Position numbers and translations under genes: made by a program. From NCBI GenBank assembly GCA_050633105.1, contig JBOEFW010000031.1, forward strand, positions 1 through 64,000: 64,000 nucleotides of DNA, in the 5' to 3' direction. Of this stretch, positions 34,502 through 43,654 are shown in pieces; the first letter of the stretch is position 1, and every line of letters starts with the position of its first letter. This DNA is from Aureispira sp050633105. Its GTDB lineage: Bacteria > Bacteroidota > Bacteroidia > Chitinophagales > Saprospiraceae. Below the pieces are notes generated by a model. The model did not search any database. It worked only from the letters and a program-made list of their open reading frames with translations, and was not told the DNA's origin.

Positions 34502-36253
34502 CTAGTCGTAAGATAAATGAATGACACAATCCTCAGGTAATAGCTCCTCTAAGCGTTTTTTATAGGCATTGGCTGTTTCCTCTTGTTGCAATCCATCATC
34601 ATAAAAATGAATCGACTTAAGAGATTGCAAACCCCTCCAAGATTCAGGAATTGCCAAGGGATGACTGGAGAGCAAGGGCTGTTGCAGAGCATTGACAAAA
34701 TGCAATTCTTCTAATTTGGACAAGGTTCCTAGAACCGCAGGAATATGCGAAAGGGAATTTTTACTTAAATCCAACCACCGCAGTTGTTGTAATTTTCCTA
34801 AATCTTTAGGTAAATTGGTTAATTTGTTGTGCTGTAAATCCAGCAACTCCAATTGTTGCAAGGCTTCTATTTGTTCTGCTAAATCGACCAAGGCATTGTG
34901 AGATAAGTCCAAACTGCGTAAGGTTGTCCAGTTAAAAAGTGCAGTAGGTAAATGGCGTAATCGATTCCGAGACAAGTCAGCAATTCTGACATCTATCTGG
35001 GTTGCTAAGCTTTCGAAGACTGCGTCTACGGCTGTTTGATTGAGTAAAGCCCAATTGCTATGGGTGTTTTTACTGCCAAGAGGATAATGTTCAATGCCTA
35101 AGTAACAACCTCTTAAATTAAGATCCATGATCACATAATGTTGCAATATCTGAGGCAACTTTAATAACATGGTAGACTTCAAATCTAACCGTTTGTGTGT
35201 GAAGTTGTAAAATTGATCTTCTAACAGTTGTTTTTGTAACGATTCATCAGTGCTGTTCGCAAATAAGTAGAGCAAGCCTTCACTGCCTCCATTCTGACGA
35301 TAAGCGGTTTCGGCTAATACTAAAGGATTTAAGTCTAGGGCTGCTCCTGTGGTACTTTGTATTTGTTTAAAATTAGGAAAACCGCTATAATTGACGGGTA
35401 ATCCTTGTGAATAGCCTGTATAACTATCACTTAAACGTAGTTTTTTAATATTTTGGAGTTGACTAAAAGAGGACGGCACCGCAATGTATTCTCCTAGTAA
35501 TAAATGATTAAGCCTTGAAATATTCAGCTCTTCTAGTTGTTGTAGTTTCGATAAAACGCTAGGAAAAACCTTAAACTTGTTATTAGAAATATCTAAGTTC
35601 TTTAGGTAAGAAAGTGCTTGTAGCCCTTCGGATAGCTTTGTAATGTTATTGTGAGAAATATTCAACGATTTTAAGTGTTGAAAGGTCGCTATACGTTTAG
35701 GAATAGTTTTGATCTTGTTGTGACTCAAATCAATAACGGTCAGTTCTTTCCATTCATAAAGATCCGTCGGTATTTTGGTTAGCGCGCAATGATTGAGTTT
35801 AAAAGTGGTGCCAACAACAAAACTACGGAGTAGTCTTTTTCGTGCTTTTGCAGGTAGAGTATCTAATAAATATTTGAGACCTACTTGGTACTTATTGTAC
35901 ATCGCAAGGCCCATTTTAGCACTGTCTAAGTAACCTGCACTCATCGCTACATACCGTTCAATATTTTTTTTGATGGTTTGCTCTGTCGGAGCTAATCCAT
36001 TGCGATGCCCCAATTGTAGATTGCTATTCATGAGAAGAGAAAGCTGCGGAATGGCATAACGTCGTAAAAAAAATGCTGCTTTTTTGCGTACCGCTTCCTC
36101 TTCTTCTAATTTATAAACAACAAAGACCTCTGTTAATAGCGTTTGGGGCAAAGGATGGACTTCCAAAAGCTCAAAAGCGAGTTTGGTATTGCTGTTATTG
36201 GTGCTAAGCAATAAATTAGATAGATGTTTAATTTCTTCTGCTGATAATGCCAT
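34502..36253 (-). CDS. Leucine-rich repeat protein, cytoplasmic type
   Basis: This 583-residue protein has two blocks of leucine-rich repeats. One lies at about 150-260 (LTVIDLSHNKIKTIPKRIATF and relatives), the other at about 420-545 (LRSLDLSHNALVDLAEQIEAL and relatives). The 23-residue period with LxxLxLxxNxLxxLP is of the bacterial/ROCO-associated kind. The N-terminus (MALSAEEIKHLSNLL) has no signal peptide or anchor and there is no T9SS tail, so it is probably cytosolic. The first 140 residues are helical and may be HEAT-like. LRRs bind proteins; the partner is unknown. Bacteroidota often carry such proteins in multiple copies. Confidence 0.85.
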   Translation of the reverse strand: MALSAEEIKHLSNLLLSTNNSNTKLAFELLEVHPLPQTLLTEVFVVYKLEEEEAVRKKAAFFLRRYAIPQLSLLMNSNLQLGHRNGLAPTEQTIKKNIERYVAMSAGYLDSAKMGLAMYNKYQVGLKYLLDTLPAKARKRLLRSFVVGTTFKLNHCALTKIPTDLYEWKELTVIDLSHNKIKTIPKRIATFQHLKSLNISHNNITKLSEGLQALSYLKNLDISNNKFKVFPSVLSKLQQLEELNISRLNHLLLGEYIAVPSSFSQLQNIKKLRLSDSYTGYSQGLPVNYSGFPNFKQIQSTTGAALDLNPLVLAETAYRQNGGSEGLLYLFANSTDESLQKQLLEDQFYNFTHKRLDLKSTMLLKLPQILQHYVIMDLNLRGCYLGIEHYPLGSKNTHSNWALLNQTAVDAVFESLATQIDVRIADLSRNRLRHLPTALFNWTTLRSLDLSHNALVDLAEQIEALQQLELLDLQHNKLTNLPKDLGKLQQLRWLDLSKNSLSHIPAVLGTLSKLEELHFVNALQQPLLSSHPLAIPESWRGLQSLKSIHFYDDGLQQEETANAYKKRLEELLPEDCVIHLSYD

Positions 36254-36360
36254 AATTCTGGTCTAAAAGCCTACCGAAGAAAACCACAGCGTGGTCAAAT
36301 GCTACATTTTTAGGGAGAATTACAAGAGGAGTTGGACAAGTATGTAGTAGACTTCTATTT

Positions 36361-36368
36361 CAAAGATA
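36361..36368 (-). promoter_or_regulatory. Bacteroidota -7 box (TATCTTTG) upstream of the LRR gene
   Basis: CAAAGATA on + reads TATCTTTG on minus, 108 bases before the LRR gene start and just beyond the aspS terminator. No good -33 element was seen. Confidence 0.45.
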
Positions 36369-36415
36369 CAATAATCCCATCAGAAATAAAAGAGATTTTT
36401 ATTGAATTTGTTCAT

Positions 36416-36455
36416 AAAAAAAGGCTCTCCTTTTGACTTAGGAGAGCCTTTTTTT
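36416..36455 (-). terminator. Terminator of aspS
   Basis: GGCTCTCC (36423-36430) pairs with GGAGAGCC (36441-36448), extended by seven A/T pairs. The Ts follow on both strands. It lies 30 bases after the aspS stop codon. Confidence 0.9.
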
Positions 36456-36484
36456 GACTGTAACTAGTTGTAAGTCAGCATGTA

Positions 36485-38254
36485 TTAAGATTGATTTTTT
36501 TTAATAACAGCTAAGCTTAACTCCTGTAATTGATCTTCCGCTAAAGCTGAGGGGGCATCAATCATAACATCACGCCCTTGATTGTTTTTAGGGAAAGCAA
36601 TGAAATCACGAATAGAGGTAGCACCGTGCATAATAGAACATAAACGGTCAAAACCAAAGGCAATACCACCGTGTGGAGGGGCACCATATTCAAAGGCACC
36701 CAACAAGAAACCAAATTGTTCCTCTGCTTCTTCTTCGGTGAAACCCAATAGTTTGAAATTCTTAGATTGTAACGCCCGATCATGGATACGAATAGAACCA
36801 CCACCAATCTCCCAGCCATTGATAACTAAATCATAAGCATCAGCACGCAGGGCTTTCATCGTTTCATGATCACCATTCAACATGCGATCAACATCACTTG
36901 CTTTAGGAGAGGTGAAAGGATGGTGCATCGCGTGGAAGCGCTCAGAATCTTCATCCCATTCTAACAAAGGAAAGTCAACAACCCACAAAGGATTAAAACC
37001 ACCACTGCGTAAGCCCATTCGTTCGCCCATTTCTAAGCGCAAGTCGCTTAATTGACTACGAACTTTGTCTGTCTCGCCTGATAAAATCAACAATAGATCT
37101 CCTTTTTGAGCCCCTGCTTTATCTAACCAAGTTTGCAACTGTTCATCGCTGTAGAATTTACCAACAGACGATTTGATACTACCATCTTCGTTGTATTTAA
37201 CATAGACTAGGCCTTTGGCGCCAATCTGAGGACGTTGTACCCAAGAGGTTAATTTTTTAATGTCTTTGTTAGAATAAGCACTAGCTTGACCTGTGGCACA
37301 GATTCCAACAACCAATTCCGCACTGTCAAAGACCGGGAATCCTTTGTCTTTAGCAAGTTCGTTTAATTCTACAAACTCCATCCCAAAGCGGGTGTCAGGT
37401 TTGTCAGAACCATAACGACTCATCGCTTCGTCGTAAGTCATGCGTGGGAAGGTAGGCAATTCTACGTCCAAGCAAGTTTTGAATAAATGTTTGGTCAAGT
37501 TCTCAAAGGTATTCAAAACATCTTCTTGCGTCACGAAGGCCATTTCGCAATCTATTTGTGTAAACTCAGGTTGGCGATCCGCGCGTAAATCTTCATCTCT
37601 GAAGCATTTTACCAGTTGAAAATAGCGTTCAAAGCCGCCAATCATCAACAATTGCTTGAAGGTCTGTGGCGATTGTGGCAAAGCATAAAACTGTCCATCA
37701 TTCATACGACTAGGCACTACAAAATCTCGTGCGCCTTCAGGAGTACTTTTGATTAATACAGGAGTCTCTACTTCAATAAAGTCTTGATTGGATAAGAATT
37801 TACGGACTTCTAAGGCCAATTTAGAACGGAAGAATAACTTGTTCTGTATAGGACGACGACGTAAATCGAGGTAACGATACTTCATACGGATTTCTTCTCC
37901 GCCATCTGTTTCGTCTTCAATGGTAAATGGTGGCACAGCAGACTCGTTGAGGACCTCCATTTTTTCTACCAAAATCTCTATAGCACCTGTTGGTAAGTTA
38001 GGGTTTTTGCTAGAGCGTTCGGTTACTTTACCTTCAATGCGCAAGACATATTCTCTACCCAAGCTTTTCGCTTGCTCGTATAGGTCAGCATTGTTTTGTG
38101 TGTTGAAAGCCAATTGAGTTAGACCATAACGATCACGCAAATCAAGGAAGGCCATGTTTCCAAAATCTCTATTCTTATTCAACCAACCCGACAAAACAAC
38201 GGATTCTCCAACATTTTCTAGGCGCAAGGCGCCACAATTGTGCGTTCTATACAT
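36485..38254 (-). CDS. aspS: Aspartyl-tRNA synthetase
   Basis: This 589-residue class II synthetase charges tRNA-Asp. The N-terminal OB-fold anticodon-binding domain covers about 1-110 (YRTHNCGALRLENVGESVVL). The catalytic domain has motif 2 FRDEDLRADRQPEFTQID (about 214-231) and motif 3 with GGIAFGFDRLCSI near 530. A bacterial insertion (GAD) domain separates them around 285-415, with KDIKKLTSWVQ. Length and layout match bacterial AspRS. Bacteroidota enzymes may be discriminating or non-discriminating for Asn; this was not resolved. It is monocistronic, with its own terminator. Confidence 0.97.
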   Translation of the reverse strand: MYRTHNCGALRLENVGESVVLSGWLNKNRDFGNMAFLDLRDRYGLTQLAFNTQNNADLYEQAKSLGREYVLRIEGKVTERSSKNPNLPTGAIEILVEKMEVLNESAVPPFTIEDETDGGEEIRMKYRYLDLRRRPIQNKLFFRSKLALEVRKFLSNQDFIEVETPVLIKSTPEGARDFVVPSRMNDGQFYALPQSPQTFKQLLMIGGFERYFQLVKCFRDEDLRADRQPEFTQIDCEMAFVTQEDVLNTFENLTKHLFKTCLDVELPTFPRMTYDEAMSRYGSDKPDTRFGMEFVELNELAKDKGFPVFDSAELVVGICATGQASAYSNKDIKKLTSWVQRPQIGAKGLVYVKYNEDGSIKSSVGKFYSDEQLQTWLDKAGAQKGDLLLILSGETDKVRSQLSDLRLEMGERMGLRSGGFNPLWVVDFPLLEWDEDSERFHAMHHPFTSPKASDVDRMLNGDHETMKALRADAYDLVINGWEIGGGSIRIHDRALQSKNFKLLGFTEEEAEEQFGFLLGAFEYGAPPHGGIAFGFDRLCSIMHGATSIRDFIAFPKNNQGRDVMIDAPSALAEDQLQELSLAVIKKNQS

Positions 38255-38407
38255 TATATTCTTATTGTAGTATTACTTTCAAGATGAAAACTTGTTTTTT
38301 AGGCTCGCGAAAATAATGATTTGTTGGGAGCAAACCAAATATCTAATAGGAGATTACTTTATTCTATAATTTAGACCAATCCCAAGGCTCATTTTCCTAT
38401 TAAGGAC

Positions 38408-38444
38408 AAAAAAGAGGAGACCTTCTTATGATTGGAGATCTCCT
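38408..38444 (-). terminator. Terminator of the first subtilase gene
   Basis: On the minus strand AGGAGATC pairs with GGTCTCCT (one wobble) around an internal loop and is followed by CTTTTTTG, 38 bases after the subtilase stop codon. Confidence 0.65.
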
Positions 38445-38482
38445 AGTTAATTGGTAATATTTATTGACTATTGTAAGGCTGG

Positions 38483-40153
38483 CTACTTTGCGAGCAACAA
38501 ACGCTTGATGGTACCATCTAAGTTGATGGTCATGTAGTACACACCTTTAGGCAGTTCTTTCCAATTGGGAACGGTCTGGTACCATAGCTTGCGAGCATAC
38601 ATAGCTGTGAGGTCGCTGCTATCTGTAAAGATTAGTTGTCCCTCTGCATTGTGTAAGGTCACGGTTGCTTTATAAGCTTTTACTTTGCTCATAAATATAT
38701 CAAGGCGCTCAGATAAATCCACAGGCTCTTTGTAATAATCTTGTTGAGCATTGAGTTCAATCACAGAGCCACTCAAGGTTTTGTAGGCCTCATAAAAATT
38801 AGGAATGCCATAACCATAAGCATTGTCAGGGGCATCTTGTTGGGTAGCACTGTTCTCAATAGCCTGCAAGAGTTCTACATTGCTGTGTCGTGGCATGGCT
38901 TGCCAAAAAGAGGTAACAGCCCCTGCCATAATGGGGGAAGCAAAGGAAGTACCATTGCTATAACTGGTATCATAACGTTTCTTAGCGGCAACAACGGCAA
39001 TGGCTCCTCTAGCAACGACATTTGGCTTGATATACGTTCTATCTTGAAACCCCAAAGAACTAAATTTGACATGAAACCCATCTCTATCAACAGCCCCTAC
39101 AGTCATAATATTTTGTGCATCGCCAGGGACGGTGATGTATCTCCATTTACCACTTCCTTCATTTCCAGCACTATTGACAATAAAAACGCCTTTGGACGCC
39201 GCCAAATTAGCCGCTTGCGTCATAGCAGATGTCTTACCATTAATATCGACATAACCATAGTCCATGTCATTGTCATCAAAATCGTAATACCCCAAGGAAG
39301 AATTAATAACATCTACGCCCAATTGATCAGCGCGTTCTACGGCAGCTACCCAGTTGTATTCTTCAATCAAATATTCCCCTTTTACATCTTCTGTTTTGAA
39401 TAAATAATACTTGGCAGCAGGAGCAGTACCAACAAAAAGATAAGGCATATTAGCGGCCATACAGGAAAGTACATTGCGACCATGAGAAGACGATTCAAAA
39501 ACATAGTCATCGCCTTGTACAAAATCATGTGTACCTAGTATTTGTCCGCGTTGGAATAAGCTATCAAAAGCAGGTGTTTCTCGTATGCCATCAAAACCAC
39601 CATCCATGATAGCAACATGCATTTCTTGTCCTTTAAAGCCCATTTTATGCAAATATTGTGCATTAAGCATGGTTATTTGGTTCTTACCTAAACCATAAAA
39701 ATGATCCTTTTTGCGGTACTTTTTACTGTAATCGCGTTCTCCAACTTCTGTTGCAGCAGGCTCTACACGGCGTTTAAATCCAATCGGAAAGACATCTTTG
39801 ATGAATTCAAATTGCTTTAAGTCTTCTGCATTGGCACTGGCTGTTTCTACAATAACGGCTACTCCATTGAGCCATCTAGAACGACTGTGAATTTTGAACC
39901 CTTTGACACTGATTGGCTCCAAGTACTGAGGAGTAATAGGTAAGTCGGTTATGTCAATAGGAATGTTATAACGGGCACGGCGTTCTAATGCTCTTGGGGA
40001 TAGAAATTCTTGTGGTCGAAAGATGCTATAAGGGGTGTTTTTTTTGTCTTTAAAACTTACCCAATAAATATCATAACGACGTTGTGCTTGTGCTGTATCT
40101 TGCCAGAACAAGAGAAAAATAAAAACAGAAAAAATAGGAGTAAAAAACCTCAT
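38483..40153 (-). CDS. Secreted subtilisin-like serine protease (S8 family)
   Basis: This 556-residue protein has a signal peptide (ending AQAQ) and a propeptide-like N-terminal domain with YSIFRPQEFLSPRALERR (42-59) and SRWLNGVAV. The peptidase S8 domain has the triad Asp184 (AIMDGGF), His224 (SSSHGRN) and Ser403 (GTSFASP), with oxyanion Asn331 (NSAGNEG). The C-terminal 70 residues have beta strands ending in GVYYMTINLDGTIKRLLLAK, which resembles the end of a T9SS sorting domain although the usual FPNP opening is absent. It is probably secreted to the surface or medium for protein degradation. Two paralogues of the same architecture lie at 56.9-60.4 kb. Confidence 0.93.
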   Translation of the reverse strand: MRFFTPIFSVFIFLLFWQDTAQAQRRYDIYWVSFKDKKNTPYSIFRPQEFLSPRALERRARYNIPIDITDLPITPQYLEPISVKGFKIHSRSRWLNGVAVIVETASANAEDLKQFEFIKDVFPIGFKRRVEPAATEVGERDYSKKYRKKDHFYGLGKNQITMLNAQYLHKMGFKGQEMHVAIMDGGFDGIRETPAFDSLFQRGQILGTHDFVQGDDYVFESSSHGRNVLSCMAANMPYLFVGTAPAAKYYLFKTEDVKGEYLIEEYNWVAAVERADQLGVDVINSSLGYYDFDDNDMDYGYVDINGKTSAMTQAANLAASKGVFIVNSAGNEGSGKWRYITVPGDAQNIMTVGAVDRDGFHVKFSSLGFQDRTYIKPNVVARGAIAVVAAKKRYDTSYSNGTSFASPIMAGAVTSFWQAMPRHSNVELLQAIENSATQQDAPDNAYGYGIPNFYEAYKTLSGSVIELNAQQDYYKEPVDLSERLDIFMSKVKAYKATVTLHNAEGQLIFTDSSDLTAMYARKLWYQTVPNWKELPKGVYYMTINLDGTIKRLLLAK

Positions 40154-40377
40154 ATAAAATGTTTTGTGAACTAATTGGCTTTAGTTAAAATCTTGGTTGC
40201 CTAAGATAAAACAAAATCTTACGATAAGAATAGCGAAGCAACCATAATCTTCAATAGATAAATTTAAATCATTTTTTTCATTCTCCCGCATCTATCTCAG
40301 GAAAGTAATAGAGACATTTTTTTAGTTGACCTTCAAAAGGATACTTAAATCATTGAGAGCAAGAGCAATTTAGGCGC

Positions 40378-40385
40378 CAAATATA
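40378..40385 (-). promoter_or_regulatory. Bacteroidota -7 box (TATATTTG) upstream of the first subtilase gene
   Basis: CAAATATA on + is TATATTTG on minus, 225 bases before the subtilase start. The 463-base spacer 40154-40616 separates two divergent genes and otherwise shows nothing clear. Confidence 0.4.
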
Positions 40386-40616
40386 GTAGATGGATTAGAC
40401 GGCACTTTATTTTAAGAATGTTTTAGTATAAAAAACCGAATGTTTTAAGAAAAATAGAAAAACACGATTTAGAAATTCTTATACTTTTACGTTTATAGGA
40501 ACGAAGCAAAAAAGGATAACTTGTTATAGTTTTCCAGTTGAAATAAGCGCATTTTTGTATAAACATTCTACCTTATAGAGCGTTAAGCCACTAATAGACC
40601 TTATTAAATATTTGCT

Positions 40617-42716
40617 ATGAATTTTTTCTGTGTACAGGATTCCATGAAAAACCGATCGAAAAAAAACAAAAGCACAGAGTCTCAATTTTGCAAAAAAATA
40701 TATAAAGTACACCATCATTTTTTAATAGCTAGAATAGGGTGGATGGCCTTATTTAGCTTTTACTGTCTTTCTTTAGAAGGACAAGGATTAAATAAAGCAC
40801 ATCAGTTTTTGGCTTACGATCAAATCCCAACTTGGAAAGGTTTAGCTTCAGATTGGAACAAGTCTACCCCCAAAATTCACCTTTTTGATGTAAAAAAATA
40901 CAAGGGACATGGCAATTTTGTCTGCTATGGATTGAAAACAGGGCTTTTATTTAAGCAGTTTAAAGAGTTGGTTCGCCATCCCGAAAAACGGGAATACTTA
41001 CCCCTATTTTTGTACGATTTGCGGACAAAGCCTATTTATAAAAATGGTCAAAAATATACTTGGGCGCTGCGTTTAGAAGATTACAGTTATCAAGATGATC
41101 ATTTATCGATGGAAAAAACCTTTGTTCGTTTGATGAAGGCGGTAGAGCAATACATGCAGAGAGAAGATCCTAATGCTGGAAAAGGAATTGCAGTCTTAGC
41201 GAGTCCTACCGCTTCTTTGCCCAATAGAACCATTAGAGGTGGTGTAGAGCAAGAAGGTTATGCTGTGCTGTCCTTGGGGGAATTAATTGCAGCGACGAAG
41301 TCAGGCAGCCCTGAGGAGCAAAAAACGCCTTTGTTAGGGAAAAACAATGATTTATCAACAACTATTCTAAATGAGGGCATTGCTATTGGTTACTTAAGGT
41401 GGGTGAAAGAGGGACAAGAGGCGCAGGTAAAAAGTGATTTTAAGAACATCTTACTTTATCAAAATATCCCACATCGCGTCCCAATAGCCAATGGAATATT
41501 GACAATGACGCCTCAAACGCCGTTTTCTCATGTAAATCTTTTAGCCAAAAACAGAGGAACAATTAATGCTTATTTTACAAGGCCATTGCCCAATGATTTC
41601 CTGAAACAATATGAGAATGAATTGGTACAAATTACCGCTAAAAAGATACAAGGTACCAGCACTTTTACCATTACAAAAATCACTCAAAAAGAGGCCAATG
41701 CTTCTTGGGCAATACAAAAAAAACTGAAGGTAGTGATTCCTAAACCCGATCTATCTGTACAGTCCTTCTCTCATTTTGCAACAGGCGCTAGATCGGTGCA
41801 GACCATTGCTTGCATTGGTGCCAAAGCCAGTAATTATGCCTTGTTGTATCATCATTTACCAAGTTATACGCGTCCAGGCTTTGCTATTCCTTTTTATTTC
41901 TATGTTAAAACCATCAAATCTTGTGGCGCAGAGGAGCTGATTGAACGCTTGTTAAAAAATAAAGACAATTGGTCTTTAGAAGAACGGAAGCAAGCCTTGG
42001 CAACTATTCGTAATAAAATTGCAACTGCTAGCTTAGATGCGCGGATTTTTAAGGAGCTAGAAGTGATTTGTACCACGTATTATAAAGGAAAAAAATTGCG
42101 TTTGCGAAGTTCCACCAATTGTGAAGACCTGCCTGCTTTTAATGGAGCTGGACTTTACGTATCTAAGGGTTTTTGGGAAGGAAGTGATCAAGCCTTGATT
42201 CAGAAAAAAATCTTAGAAGTTTATGCCTCTTTGTGGTTAGATCGAGCGTTTGAAGAGCGGGAATTTTTTGGAATCGATCAAGAGAAGGTAGCGATGGGAA
42301 TTTTAATTAATGAAGCATTTCCTGATGAATATGCGAATGGCGTAGCATTGACCTTGCCCAATGCGGTAGGGACACCAACTATCCATATTAATACACAGTA
42401 TGGAGAACGATCCGTCACCAATCCAGAAGGAACCGCACAACCAGAGGTTATCTATTTTCGTCAATTGGACAGTAAGTGGTATGTTACGGTATCGAAATCT
42501 TCTGTGCAGAACATTTTTGTAGAGAATCCTTCCTTAACGCCCTTGGTGCGTCAATTACAACAAGCAAGCGCCCAGATTGATGGATTGTTAAAGCGCAAGA
42601 CCACTCACTCTGATCACTATGGTGTAGACATTGAATTTAAAATAATGAAAGAAGCGACGGGTTTTAAATTGTACCTGAAACAAGCGCGTTTGTTGCAGGT
42701 GGATTTGCCAGAATAG
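40617..42716 (+). CDS. PEP/pyruvate phosphotransferase-like protein: swivelling-His domain followed by a PPDK-type ATP-grasp domain
   Basis: This 699-residue protein has a hydrophobic segment near residues 37-57 (RIGWMALFSFYCLSLEGQG) that looks like a signal or anchor, preceded by a basic N-terminus. At about 300-315 is TPFSHVNLLAKNRGTINAY, with His305. This matches the phosphohistidine signature of PEP-utilizing swivelling domains. The C-terminal half (from about 400) is a PPDK/PEP-synthase N-terminal type ATP-binding domain with GAKASNYALL, LRLRSSTNCEDLPAFNGAGLY and INTQYGE segments. The order is reversed relative to PPDK and PpsA, where the ATP-grasp domain comes first. No PEP/pyruvate barrel is present. 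Its substrate is unknown, and an exported ATP-dependent enzyme would be odd, so the N-terminal segment deserves testing. Confidence 0.75.
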   Translation: MNFFCVQDSMKNRSKKNKSTESQFCKKIYKVHHHFLIARIGWMALFSFYCLSLEGQGLNKAHQFLAYDQIPTWKGLASDWNKSTPKIHLFDVKKYKGHGNFVCYGLKTGLLFKQFKELVRHPEKREYLPLFLYDLRTKPIYKNGQKYTWALRLEDYSYQDDHLSMEKTFVRLMKAVEQYMQREDPNAGKGIAVLASPTASLPNRTIRGGVEQEGYAVLSLGELIAATKSGSPEEQKTPLLGKNNDLSTTILNEGIAIGYLRWVKEGQEAQVKSDFKNILLYQNIPHRVPIANGILTMTPQTPFSHVNLLAKNRGTINAYFTRPLPNDFLKQYENELVQITAKKIQGTSTFTITKITQKEANASWAIQKKLKVVIPKPDLSVQSFSHFATGARSVQTIACIGAKASNYALLYHHLPSYTRPGFAIPFYFYVKTIKSCGAEELIERLLKNKDNWSLEERKQALATIRNKIATASLDARIFKELEVICTTYYKGKKLRLRSSTNCEDLPAFNGAGLYVSKGFWEGSDQALIQKKILEVYASLWLDRAFEEREFFGIDQEKVAMGILINEAFPDEYANGVALTLPNAVGTPTIHINTQYGERSVTNPEGTAQPEVIYFRQLDSKWYVTVSKSSVQNIFVENPSLTPLVRQLQQASAQIDGLLKRKTTHSDHYGVDIEFKIMKEATGFKLYLKQARLLQVDLPE

Positions 42717-42742
42717 CAACAAAAGGAGAGGGAGACAACCAA

Positions 42743-43615
42743 TTATTCAGAGCGTTGATGTTTCCAACGGCGATGAGACCACAGCCACCACTCAGGCGTT
42801 TCTTCGATCAAGGTCTCTAAGCGTTTCCAATACAACCCAATTAATTCTTCAGGGGTATAATCTCTTGGATTTTCTGTTAATACTTCTACCCCCATACTGT
42901 AATAGCCTCGTTTTAGGCGTTTGATGGATAAGAACAATAGAGGCATGTTATAACGTTGGGCATAAATAGCAGGGCCTCTTAAGACGGCCGTGTCTTGATT
43001 TAGGAAAGGCAACCAATAGGCCCGCCCTGGGTTACTAGGCGATTGATCGGCAATTAAAACAAAGGTTGTCAACTGATCAGACAATTCTCTAAAGGCTTTC
43101 ATGGCTTCTAAATAACTGACAAAGCGCGTATCAAATTTTGCTCTAGAATCCTTTAAATACGTATCAATATATTGGTTCTTAATAGGAGAATAGAGAATGA
43201 CAACAGGAGCAACCGTGCAAGAAGAAGCGCGTAAGCCTCCCCATTCCCAATTGCCGTAATGTCCGCCAACCATTAAGGCAGAGCGCCCTTTGTCAATGAT
43301 GCCTTGTGGTAAATCAGGGGTGTGGTGGGCTTGGCGTTTTAATAATTCTTTCTTAGAGAACGATAAGCCCTTGATACTTTCTAATAATAAATCAAATAGA
43401 AAGCGATAAAAACGCTGCTCAATGACCAAGCGTTCTGCTTCCGTTTTGTTAGGGAAGGCTTGCGCCAAATTTTGACGAACGACTTTTTTACGATAGCCTA
43501 TACCGCGGTAAATCAACCAATACAATCCATCAGATAGTCGGTATAAGCCCCAAAAAGGAAGCAATTTAAATAAGAAAATCAGTAAGCGAAATCCGAAGTA
43601 GGCTAATCTGGCCAC
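42743..43615 (-). CDS. Lipid A-type acyltransferase (LpxL/HtrB family)
   Basis: This 290-residue membrane-anchored protein has an N-terminal helix (9-25). GHYGNWEWGG at 118-127 contains the HX4E catalytic pair, His119 and Glu124, of the lysophospholipid acyltransferase superfamily. IADQSPSN and FLNQDTAVLRGPA are further conserved blocks of LpxL/HtrB enzymes. It would transfer an acyl chain to lipid A or a related aminolipid at the inner membrane. It lies 39 bases downstream of the TcmP-like gene and probably shares its promoter. It is convergent, with 26 bases between, to the PPDK-like gene. Confidence 0.92.
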   Translation of the reverse strand: MARLAYFGFRLLIFLFKLLPFWGLYRLSDGLYWLIYRGIGYRKKVVRQNLAQAFPNKTEAERLVIEQRFYRFLFDLLLESIKGLSFSKKELLKRQAHHTPDLPQGIIDKGRSALMVGGHYGNWEWGGLRASSCTVAPVVILYSPIKNQYIDTYLKDSRAKFDTRFVSYLEAMKAFRELSDQLTTFVLIADQSPSNPGRAYWLPFLNQDTAVLRGPAIYAQRYNMPLLFLSIKRLKRGYYSMGVEVLTENPRDYTPEELIGLYWKRLETLIEETPEWWLWSHRRWKHQRSE

Positions 43616-43654
43616 AGTTGTGTTTCCATCACTGCTCCGTGTAGAGCAATTGGT

